A stretch of 7,013 bases of DNA, from positions 1-7,013 of the forward strand of contig JAITNU010000063.1 in the NCBI GenBank assembly GCA_031290325.1, read 5' to 3'. Source of the stretch: Treponema sp. GTDB lineage: Bacteria > Spirochaetota > Spirochaetia > Treponematales > Breznakiellaceae. Below, one piece after another: positions 1 through 5,158 of the stretch. The position numbers and the translations under genes are program-made. Below the pieces are notes generated by a model that saw only the letters and a list, made by a program, of their open reading frames with translations, made no database searches and was not told where the DNA came from. Each line of letters begins with the position of its first letter. Position 1 is the first letter of the stretch.

Positions 1-366
1 TGGGAACGGGTGAACAAGGCTATCAGGGTAAATAACGTAAAACAGGAATGGCTGGCGGAAAAAACCGGTATCAAGTATCAAACATTGAGAAGCTGGGTCT
101 CAAAAGATATCTTACCCCGTGTCGATGACGGGGTAAAAATTGCCGGAGAATTAGGGGTTACAGTCGAATATCTGGTTGCGGGAACGGATTCAAGAATACC
201 CAAAGAAATTGATAATTTTTACATGCAATACAAAAAATTTTCGATAGTGCTTGAATACTTGGAACTATTAAACCAGGAACAGCGTGAGGATATTGAAGCC
301 TTTGCTTTGACACTGGTCGAAAAAAAACAGGCGCTTGAAGCGCGAAAACATACTAAAATGGCGTAA
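1..366 (+). CDS. Phage CI-repressor-type HTH transcriptional regulator, 5' end outside window
   Basis: Probable small DNA-binding regulator in the cytoplasm. The visible frame is open from base 1 and reads W-E-R before the GTG at 10. W-E-R-V-N continues smoothly into the HTH, and related small repressors commonly begin near an F-W-E-R motif, so the true start very probably lies a few codons upstream and GTG 10 is an internal Val. The helix-turn-helix covers roughly visible residues 12-60: the Q-E-W-L-A-E-K-T-G helix, then a recognition helix around Y-Q-T-L-R-S-W, then the A-x-E-L-G-V-T-V-E-Y-L-V ending typical of XRE/Phage_CI_repr domains. The C-terminal ~55 residues are charged and helical (L-L-N-Q-E-Q-R-E-D-I-E), possibly for dimerisation. 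There is no peptidase domain, so this is not a full LexA/CI-type autocleaving repressor. The gene is AT-rich relative to the operon downstream. A hairpin with a T-run follows at 386-431. Target genes are unknown. Confidence 0.8.
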   Translation, partial: WERVNKAIRVNNVKQEWLAEKTGIKYQTLRSWVSKDILPRVDDGVKIAGELGVTVEYLVAGTDSRIPKEIDNFYMQYKKFSIVLEYLELLNQEQREDIEAFALTLVEKKQALEARKHTKMA

Positions 367-383
367 AACTTGACCCACGAAAT

Positions 384-397
384 TGGTGTCTGACACT
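384..397. repeat. Left REP-like palindromic repeat of the RAYT unit
   Basis: TGGTGTCTGACACT contains the perfect palindrome GTGTC-T-GACAC (386-396). The same 14 bases occur at 982-995 with only the central T changed to A. Because the core is a palindrome, the two copies are both direct repeats and inverted repeats of each other. Short palindromes beside a Y1-type transposase are the usual arrangement for RAYT/REP units. Confidence 0.65.
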
Positions 398-431
398 TCT
401 TAGTGCTTTTCTTAGTGTCAGTCACTTTTTT
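386..431 (+). terminator. Candidate intrinsic terminator built from REP-like palindromes
   Basis: Bases 386-397 (GTGTCTGACACT) pair with 414-425 (AGTGTCAGTCAC) in a 12-position stem with a single mismatch (389/422). The loop is 16 nt and the stem is followed at once by six T (426-431). It lies 20 bp after the HTH stop codon, the right place to end that transcript. The loop region also holds a 9-bp direct repeat TTCTTAGTG (397-405 and 409-417). The left arm is itself a palindrome shared with the right end of the transposase unit, so this structure may be primarily a transposase substrate that also works as a terminator. The stem is not GC-rich. Confidence 0.5.
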
Positions 432-477
432 GTCTGATAATCAAATCAAAATGCATGCTCACACCCCTATATAGAGT

Positions 478-999
478 ATGCGTAAACTTAGAGTATTACA
501 GAATGGAGCTACTTACCATGTATCATCCAAGATTGACCATGACGCGATGGCCTTGAAAGACGTGGAAGTCAAAAAAGCCTTTCTTGACTTAGTCGAGATA
601 GCCAAAAAGAAATTTCCCTTCAAGCTATGGAACTTCACGGTGATGGATAATCATATCCATTTCCTCATAAAACCCGGTGAAGGTGTTTCTTTGTCTAAGA
701 TTATGCAATGGATCAAGTGCAACTTTGCTAAAAAGTGGAACAAAGCACACAACACGAAGGGGCATTTATGGGGAGAGCGGTTTTTTTCACGGATTATCAA
801 GGATGAACAGGACTTTGAGCGGGTATCGGAGTATATTGATGAGAATCCGGTGAAGGCGAAACTGGTGAAGGAATCTAAAGACTGGAAATTCGGCGGGCTG
901 TTTCACCGGATTAGGGGGATTATTGGGCTTATTGATGAGCTGCTGGATGGTGAGCCGCTTTTCACGGTGGTCCCGCCGTTATGGTGTCAGACACTATAA
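478..999 (+). CDS. REP-associated tyrosine transposase (Y1_Tnp / IS200-like HUH family)
   Basis: A 173-aa HUH single-strand endonuclease of the Y1_Tnp family, expected to cleave and rejoin single-stranded DNA at palindromic REP-type sites through a covalent 5'-phosphotyrosine. Visible signatures are: an N-terminal beta strand with G-A-T-Y-H-V (10-15); the metal-binding HUH motif M-D-N-H-I-H-F (56-62, His59 and His61); the G-H-L-W-G-E-R-F-F segment (95-103); and Y-I-D-E-N-P-V-K-A (119-127), whose Tyr119 is the likely nucleophile. The length matches intact RAYTs and no frameshift is seen. ATG 478 is the first start after an in-frame TAG at 472, but the ribosome site is poor (AGAG immediately before ATG), which suggests low expression. 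The last codons (W-C-Q-T-L-stop) are read through the right palindromic repeat, so the C-terminal tail is formed by element-end sequence. HTH-gene hairpin lies upstream. Confidence 0.88.
   Translation: MRKLRVLQNGATYHVSSKIDHDAMALKDVEVKKAFLDLVEIAKKKFPFKLWNFTVMDNHIHFLIKPGEGVSLSKIMQWIKCNFAKKWNKAHNTKGHLWGERFFSRIIKDEQDFERVSEYIDENPVKAKLVKESKDWKFGGLFHRIRGIIGLIDELLDGEPLFTVVPPLWCQTL
982..995. repeat. Right REP-like palindromic repeat, inside the transposase 3' end
   Basis: TGGTGTCAGACACT carries the perfect palindrome GTGTC-A-GACAC (984-994). It matches the left repeat at 13 of 14 positions and supplies the codons for the last residues of the transposase just before its TAA (997-999). Confidence 0.65.
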
Positions 1000-1121
1000 T
1001 CCAGATAATTGCAGGTCAAGTCTAGGTCGATGATAGGGTACTCCCGGGAACGGTGATTTTCCGGGGATTTTGTCAAGCCAGGACCCTTGATCAAACTTAT
1101 ACGAATATGCTACCCTGAGAT
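1000..1121. other. Gene-free spacer between RAYT and Pr6Pr-like gene
   Basis: No convincing coding sequence or RNA gene here. It holds small palindromes (TCCCGGGA at 1042-1049, TTGATCAA at 1087-1094) and a short stem TCAAG/CTTGA (1073-1077 with 1086-1090) without a T-run. A promoter for the gene at 1122 probably lies here, but no hexamer pair with good spacing stands out; TTGTCA at 1070 and TTGATC at 1087 lack a well-placed -10. Confidence 0.4.
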
Positions 1122-1835
1122 ATGATTCATAATCCCCGGGTAGTTTTAATCTGCCGTATTTTACTGCTGCTCCTTTCCCTGTCTGCGGTAGTGCTCTGCC
1201 TGTTTTTCCCCATACATTGGCAAGATGCCGTGAACGCCTATGTCATTGAAGCAAGAACCAATTTCTGGGCGCTATCGACCTTTACTATGCTGTCAAACAT
1301 AGCGGTGCTGATCTTTTACGCTGCCGCCGTCGTTTTGCTCATCCCGGCAATCAAGAAAACCGGCTTACCAGGCGAAACCGTTGCGCTGCCGAGACTCCAG
1401 TCCTGTATCTGTAACGCCATATTCTTCACCATGGTGATCTACTGGCTTATAATCGCAGACTGGAACGCTCAAGATACCTTCACCTACACCAACCTGTGCC
1501 TGCACCTGGTCATACCACTGGGTTTCATTGCGGACTATATCTTATTCCGCTTCCCAGGCAGGATGCGTAAGATAGACATTCTTTTTACCTACCTTTCGGC
1601 GCTGCTGTATTTTATCGTGTTAAGCATCATGGGCGCCTTTCATCTCCACGATTACTACCGGGGAACATCCAGGGCGCCCCTCGTAAACTGGTGGCCCTAC
1701 GGCTTCCTGAATTATGATGCCCTGGGTATCATGCCGGTGTTTATCGTTTTGGGTATAGGGATGGTTTATCTGGGCTTTAGTATCGGTTTGTACCTCATAG
1801 ATCGCCGCAAAGCCAGGGTAATAGTTCCCAGATAA
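1122..1835 (+). CDS. Pr6Pr-like six-transmembrane protein
   Basis: A 237-aa integral membrane protein with about six hydrophobic segments (roughly 8-28, 55-77, 95-112, 123-142, 153-172 and 200-226). The pattern N-F-W-A-L-S-T-F-T-M-L-S-N (48-59) before TM2 and the segment T-Y-T-N-L-C-L-H-L-V-I-P (121-132) at TM4 resemble bacterial Pr6Pr-type membrane proteins, distantly related to the eukaryotic AIG1/FAR-17a family. Eukaryotic AIG1 is a membrane threonine hydrolase using Thr and His. Thr55 or Thr53 and His128 are only candidate counterparts here; that assignment is inference, not shown. A positively charged tail (R-R-K-A-R) ends the protein. ATG 1122 has a weak GAGA-type ribosome site at 1117-1120. 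It converges on fabZ with a 7-bp gap. No function should be assigned beyond membrane protein of this family. Confidence 0.65.
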   Translation: MIHNPRVVLICRILLLLLSLSAVVLCLFFPIHWQDAVNAYVIEARTNFWALSTFTMLSNIAVLIFYAAAVVLLIPAIKKTGLPGETVALPRLQSCICNAIFFTMVIYWLIIADWNAQDTFTYTNLCLHLVIPLGFIADYILFRFPGRMRKIDILFTYLSALLYFIVLSIMGAFHLHDYYRGTSRAPLVNWWPYGFLNYDALGIMPVFIVLGIGMVYLGFSIGLYLIDRRKARVIVPR

Positions 1836-1842
1836 AACTCTC

Positions 1843-2298
1843 TCATGCGCCCTTGGTCTGCACTAAACAGAGCCATTCCGCTTCGGCAGCCAACTCGTCT
1901 CCCACATAGGCCTTCCCCGCTTGCTTTATCATCCTGGATGAGACCCGCAGGTTCTCAATCTCCGACCGGACCTCCTCGCCGGGTCGTACCTGGCGGCGGA
2001 ATTTGACCTTATCCACCGAGGCCAGGAAGAAAAGGGCATCCCCTCCCAGGAGCCCGGTTTTACGCAACCCCGCCCCTCCTGACTGAGCCATGGTTTCTAT
2101 CAGGATGACCCCTGGCACTACCGGGTATTGGGGAAAGTGGCCGGAAAAGAAAAATTCCCCTTCCGTAAAAACATGACGGGCAATGATCTTGTCCGTATCC
2201 GCCGCGATAATCTCATCCACAAAAAGAAAAGGCTCCCGATGGGGGAGGAGGGCGGTGATTTCACTGTCCCCGGCTGTTATTTCGTTACTCATACCCAT
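1843..2298 (-). CDS. fabZ: 3-hydroxyacyl-[acyl-carrier-protein] dehydratase (FabZ family)
   Basis: Dehydrates (3R)-hydroxyacyl-ACP to trans-2-enoyl-ACP in type II fatty acid elongation in the cytoplasm. The 151-aa length equals that of typical FabZ, and the single hot-dog fold is complete. The family motifs are present: L-P-H-R-E-P-F-L-F-V-D (18-28) and G-H-F-P-Q-Y-P-V-V-P-G-V (53-64) with catalytic His54, then E-T-M-A-Q-S-G-G with Glu68 and Gln72. The segment F-L-A-S-V-D-K-V-K-F (91-100) matches the conserved strand after the active-site helix. ATG 2298 follows an in-frame TAG closely. ATG 2292 (Met3) is an alternative start, and neither has a strong Shine-Dalgarno. No other fatty-acid or lipid A gene adjoins it, so it is a stand-alone copy. 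Whether it is the housekeeping FabZ or a dedicated paralogue for a special acyl product cannot be told. It is divergent from the exporter operon. Confidence 0.9.
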   Translation of the reverse strand: MGMSNEITAGDSEITALLPHREPFLFVDEIIAADTDKIIARHVFTEGEFFFSGHFPQYPVVPGVILIETMAQSGGAGLRKTGLLGGDALFFLASVDKVKFRRQVRPGEEVRSEIENLRVSSRMIKQAGKAYVGDELAAEAEWLCLVQTKGA

Positions 2299-2307
2299 AC
2301 TGTATGG
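2295..2307. promoter_or_regulatory. 13-bp perfect palindrome across the fabZ start codon
   Basis: CCATAC-T-GTATGG is a perfect inverted repeat with one central base. It includes the fabZ ATG (complement of 2296-2298) and lies just downstream of the candidate fabZ promoter, where a bound repressor would block initiation or the RNA could fold over the start. No known operator is recognised in it; the regulatory role is inference. Confidence 0.35.
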
Positions 2308-2317
2308 TACCTATGCC

Positions 2318-2346
2318 CTTATAGCAAGGGGACAGCCCGAAGTGAA
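2318..2346 (-). promoter_or_regulatory. Candidate sigma70-type promoter for fabZ
   Basis: On the minus strand TTCACT (2346-2341) and TATAAG (2323-2318) are separated by 17 bp, and a TGC directly before the -10 gives an extended -10 element. Predicted transcription start is near 2311, leaving a leader of about 12 nt, which would be short. The -10 lies inside a small hairpin-forming repeat CCCTT-ATAGC-AAGGG (2316-2330). Confidence 0.4.
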
Positions 2347-2477
2347 GAGTGGGGGCGTGAGAAAAATACGGTGGTGATCCACAAAGTATGACGAATATCG
2401 CCTCACATACCTTCAGACTTTTACAAGCTCCGAACCGCTCGCCTATGGATCGTTGCGGGAATTGAGAGTCTGGCTCC

Positions 2478-2506
2478 TTTTCACCCAGGCGCAAATGGAG
2501 TATATT
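2478..2506 (+). promoter_or_regulatory. Candidate sigma70-type promoter for the exporter operon
   Basis: TTTTCA (2478-2483, four of six consensus bases) and TATATT (2501-2506, five of six) are 17 bp apart. Predicted start near 2513 would place the transcript 5' end at the purine-rich ribosome site of the GTG start at 2526, so the leader is short. Confidence 0.4.
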
Positions 2507-2512
2507 GGTTAT

Positions 2513-2520
2513 AGAGAGGA
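2513..2520 (+). promoter_or_regulatory. Ribosome binding site that fixes the exporter start at GTG 2526
   Basis: AGAGAGGA ends 5 nt before GTG 2526. This favours GTG 2526 over the in-frame TTG at 2505, which overlaps the candidate -10. The ATG at 2521 is out of frame. Confidence 0.6.
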
Positions 2521-2525
2521 ATGAG

Positions 2526-5144
2526 GTGTTTCGTGTGTTAGAGAAATTTTTCAGGCATCCGTGGATAATTGTCGCGGTGATTGGGGTTATAACCCTCTTT
2601 TTCGCCCTCCAGATTCCCCGCGCCCAGTTGGATAACAACAATTTTCGCTTTGTGCCGGAAAACGACACAGCCCGGCGGGTATCCACATATATCGACGATA
2701 CCTTCGGGGGTTCCAACTTCATCCTGGTGGGGCTTGAACGGGAATACGGTACTGTGTTTGAGAGGGCCTTTCTCAACCGGCTCCGGGAGTATGTGGAACG
2801 GATAGAAACCATTGAGGTGGCGGGGAAGGTGAATTCCATCATTACCTCTGATTACATCACGAGCCGGGACGACGCCATTGTGGTGGAGAAGCTGTTGCCT
2901 GATGATTTTACCGGTACCCCCGAGGAAATCACCGAGCTGAAGCGGCGGCTGCTCTCCTGGGATATGTACCGCCGCGCCCTCATCTCCGATGATTTTACCG
3001 CCACCCAGATCCTCGTGCCCATGGATATTTCCCCGGAAGAGTCGGGTAAACCGGAGGTTATCGCCGGGTTTATCCAAATCAGGGACATTGCACGGGAGAT
3101 GTTTGCAGACCAGGCGACGGTGTACGTTACAGGGCTTCCGGTGATAAGCGCCACCATCAACGAGTCGGTCCATGCGGACCTCATCCTCCTGGTGCCCCTG
3201 GTGATCATCGTGGTACTCTGTATCGTCTTCCTCCCCCTGCGGCGGGTGAGCTTCGTGTGCCTGTCCATCCTGGGTGTGCTGGTGGCAGTGATCTGGTCTA
3301 TCGGGGCCATGCCCCTCTTCGGGATCAAGCTGTCGGTTATCAGTACCGTCTTGCCGGTGGTCCTCATCGCCGTGGGTAACTCCTACGGGCTGCATGTGAT
3401 CATCCACTATATCGAGGGTGCGGGCGCGGATTTCAACGGGATGAGCCGGGAAGCGCACTACCGCTTTGTCATGGGTATGATCCGGGAACTTGCCAAACCG
3501 GTGGCTCTCGCCATGATTACCACCCTGGTGAGTTTCCTGGCCTTCTGTTTTACCGGGGTGCTTCCCATCCGGGAATTCGGCTATTTCTCCGCCTTTGGGG
3601 TGTTCGCCTCCTTTATCGCAGCCATGACCCTGATCCCTGCCCTGCTCCTCATCCGGGGACCCAAGCCCCTGCATGTGCTGCGGATCAAGAGGGGGGACAG
3701 CCAGCACTATATCATGGACTTCTTCATGGGCCTGGCCCTGAAACCCTACCCGGTCCTGATCGGAGGCGCGATCCTGGTGGCGGTTTCCTTCTACGGCGGA
3801 TCAAAGCTGGTCATCGACAACGTGTTTGTGGAGTATTTCAAGCCCAACACGGACATCGTGAAGTCGGAAAACTTTATCCGGGAAAAGTTCGGCGGTTCCA
3901 AGGTGATAAGCGTGGTGGTCGAGGCGGACAGCCCTGAAATCCTGCTCCACCCCGATTCCCTCTGCGCCCTGGACGGCCTTTCCGCCTACCTCATGGACAA
4001 GGTACCGGAAACCGGCAAGGTGATGGGCTTCACCGACCTCATCAAGCGGATCAACCAGGTCTTCAACGCCGACGAATCCCCCAGCGGAATAGTGAGGCAG
4101 GTAGCCGTGAATAGTGAAGCGTCTTTCGGGTTTGATGATGCGGGGACCGAGTCGGATAGGGCCTTCGGGTTCTTCGATACCCCTGAAGAGCGGGAACTAT
4201 CAGAGCCGCTCCCCACTCCTGCACCATCCCTGTTCATTCCTCTCTCGCTCCTGGACCAGGCGGAGACTGCCGCCGGGGACCGCAGTATGAACACGGCGGA
4301 ACTGGTGTGGGAACTGAAACGCCTCACCAATTACGAGGGGGCCGCGTACTACGAGATACCTGCTGACCCGGCGCGCTATGGGAAGCGGGATCCCCAGGAG
4401 CTTCAGGGGCTGGTGTCTAACTATCTGGTGCTTCTTTCCGGGAACATCGACGACTACGCCAATGATCCTCTGGAACCCACGGCCATACGGAGCCTGATAC
4501 AGTTGCGGGCCTTAGGACAGGAAGATACCGACCGGGCGGTGGCGGCGATTCAGCGCTATGTGGCGGCGAATTTCCCGGATACGGTGCGGGTAACCGTAGG
4601 CGGGACAGCCCTGGTGGAAAAATCAACCAATGACATGGTGGTGCAGTCCGTGTGGACCTCCATGATCATCGCCCTGGTTTCCCTGTTTCTGATCGTTAGC
4701 GCCGTGAACCGTTCCCTGGTGGCCGGCCTTATCGGCGTCCTCCCCCTTTCCATACTGATCCTGGTCAACTTCGCGGTTATGGGCTTTGTAGGGGTCAAGC
4801 TCAACATCGGTACCTCCATGATTTCGAGCCTGACCATGGGCATTGGGATTGATTATACGATTCATTTTATTGAAGCCTATAAACGGGAATCCCAGAAGGG
4901 GAATGGGGGTGGATTCTTGAGAACGGTTTACCTCATCTCTGGAACGGCGATCCTGGTGGACGCGGTATCCACGGGCCTGGGCTTCGCGGTGCTGCTCCTC
5001 TCACGGTTCACCATGCTTGCCGAGTTCGGCCTGCTGGTCGCCCTGTCCCTGTTGATGAGCGCCCTGGTGGGGCTTGTGCTGATACCGGCGCTCTTGATCC
5101 TGATTAAGCCGAAGTTTATCGGCAGAGTTTTTAAAAAAAAATAA
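2526..5144 (+). CDS. RND-superfamily MMPL-type exporter (COG1033-like)
   Basis: An 872-aa inner-membrane transporter with two repeated halves, each one TM, a large periplasmic domain, then five TMs. From GTG 2526 the protein begins F-R-V-L-E-K-F-F-R-H-P-W, the usual MMPL opening. TM1 is about 13-31, TM2-6 about 218-377, TM7 about 408-428, and TM8-12 about 709-858. Periplasmic domains cover about 32-217 and 429-706. TM10 carries G-I-D-Y (774-777), the Asp-Tyr pair typical of proton relays in this superfamily. The matching TM4 site reads G-N-S-Y (284-287), without the Asp. The second periplasmic domain has a low-complexity acidic and proline-rich stretch (about 539-573). MMPL proteins export lipids and other hydrophobic molecules, but the substrate here is unknown. 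The gene leads an operon with a LolA-like and a barrel gene, 14 bp apart from the former. The gene ends in nine A then TAA. Neighbouring lipid function is suggested only by context. Confidence 0.9.
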   Translation: MFRVLEKFFRHPWIIVAVIGVITLFFALQIPRAQLDNNNFRFVPENDTARRVSTYIDDTFGGSNFILVGLEREYGTVFERAFLNRLREYVERIETIEVAGKVNSIITSDYITSRDDAIVVEKLLPDDFTGTPEEITELKRRLLSWDMYRRALISDDFTATQILVPMDISPEESGKPEVIAGFIQIRDIAREMFADQATVYVTGLPVISATINESVHADLILLVPLVIIVVLCIVFLPLRRVSFVCLSILGVLVAVIWSIGAMPLFGIKLSVISTVLPVVLIAVGNSYGLHVIIHYIEGAGADFNGMSREAHYRFVMGMIRELAKPVALAMITTLVSFLAFCFTGVLPIREFGYFSAFGVFASFIAAMTLIPALLLIRGPKPLHVLRIKRGDSQHYIMDFFMGLALKPYPVLIGGAILVAVSFYGGSKLVIDNVFVEYFKPNTDIVKSENFIREKFGGSKVISVVVEADSPEILLHPDSLCALDGLSAYLMDKVPETGKVMGFTDLIKRINQVFNADESPSGIVRQVAVNSEASFGFDDAGTESDRAFGFFDTPEERELSEPLPTPAPSLFIPLSLLDQAETAAGDRSMNTAELVWELKRLTNYEGAAYYEIPADPARYGKRDPQELQGLVSNYLVLLSGNIDDYANDPLEPTAIRSLIQLRALGQEDTDRAVAAIQRYVAANFPDTVRVTVGGTALVEKSTNDMVVQSVWTSMIIALVSLFLIVSAVNRSLVAGLIGVLPLSILILVNFAVMGFVGVKLNIGTSMISSLTMGIGIDYTIHFIEAYKRESQKGNGGGFLRTVYLISGTAILVDAVSTGLGFAVLLLSRFTMLAEFGLLVALSLLMSALVGLVLIPALLILIKPKFIGRVFKKK

Positions 5145-5146
5145 AC

Positions 5147-5153
5147 AAGGAGA
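5147..5153 (+). promoter_or_regulatory. Strong ribosome binding site of the LolA-like gene
   Basis: AAGGAGA lies 5 nt before ATG 5159. It decides for ATG 5159 over the TTG one codon upstream at 5156. It sits in the 14-bp gap after the exporter stop codon. Confidence 0.8.
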
Positions 5154-5158
5154 TTTTG

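Larger units (their letters stand above)
384..995 (+). mobile_element. Single-gene RAYT unit bounded by 14-bp palindromic repeats (~612 bp)
   Basis: The unit runs from one 14-bp palindromic repeat to its near-identical copy and contains only the Y1 transposase gene. There is no tnpB partner and no classical terminal inverted repeat of a DDE insertion sequence. This fits a REP-associated tyrosine transposase module, a domesticated IS200-like relative usually present as one or a few copies per genome that acts on short palindromes. The boundaries are inferred from the repeats only; an empty site is needed to prove them. The region is AT-richer than the operon to the right, in line with an accessory origin. 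Confidence 0.55.
2299..2525. other. Divergent intergenic region between fabZ and the exporter operon
   Basis: About 200 bp separating two divergently read units. It holds the fabZ promoter candidate and palindromes at the left end and the operon promoter candidate at the right end. The middle (about 2347-2477) shows no RNA gene, riboswitch-like structure or believable small ORF. Short open frames here on either strand lack ribosome sites and recognisable protein character. Confidence 0.5.

Noticed and set aside
10..12. GTG as the start of the HTH gene
   Set aside because: The frame is open to base 1 and reads W-E-R before it, matching the usual N-terminus of such repressors. No ribosome site can be judged this close to the window edge.
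468..473. TATATA as a -10 box for the transposase gene
   Set aside because: It is only 4 bp before the ATG, which would force a leaderless or internally starting transcript, and no matching -35 is evident.
384..995. Full IS200/IS605 insertion sequence
   Set aside because: No tnpB is present, and the transposase has the RAYT-style sequence and flanking palindromes rather than the IS200 hairpin ends.
1070..1102. Promoter TTGTCA ... TTATAC before the Pr6Pr-like gene
   Set aside because: The spacer is about 21 bp, too long for a standard promoter. The alternative TTGATC at 1087 has no good -10 at 16-18 bp.
2128..2391. Small plus-strand frames opposite fabZ and its upstream region
   Set aside because: They lie antisense to a clear fabZ gene, lack ribosome sites and have no recognisable protein character.
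2505..2507. TTG as the exporter start
   Set aside because: It overlaps the candidate -10 and has no ribosome site, whereas GTG 2526 follows AGAGAGGA at ideal spacing and gives a family-typical N-terminus.
2538..3707. Long minus-strand open frame (389 codons) opposite the exporter
   Set aside because: It is the shadow of a GC-biased real gene. Its product is a His/Gly/Asp-rich mixture with no domain, no ribosome site and no hydrophobic pattern, while the plus strand has clear MMPL motifs.
5156..5158. TTG as the LolA-like start
   Set aside because: AAGGAGA is better spaced for ATG 5159, which gives a standard M-K-K signal peptide.
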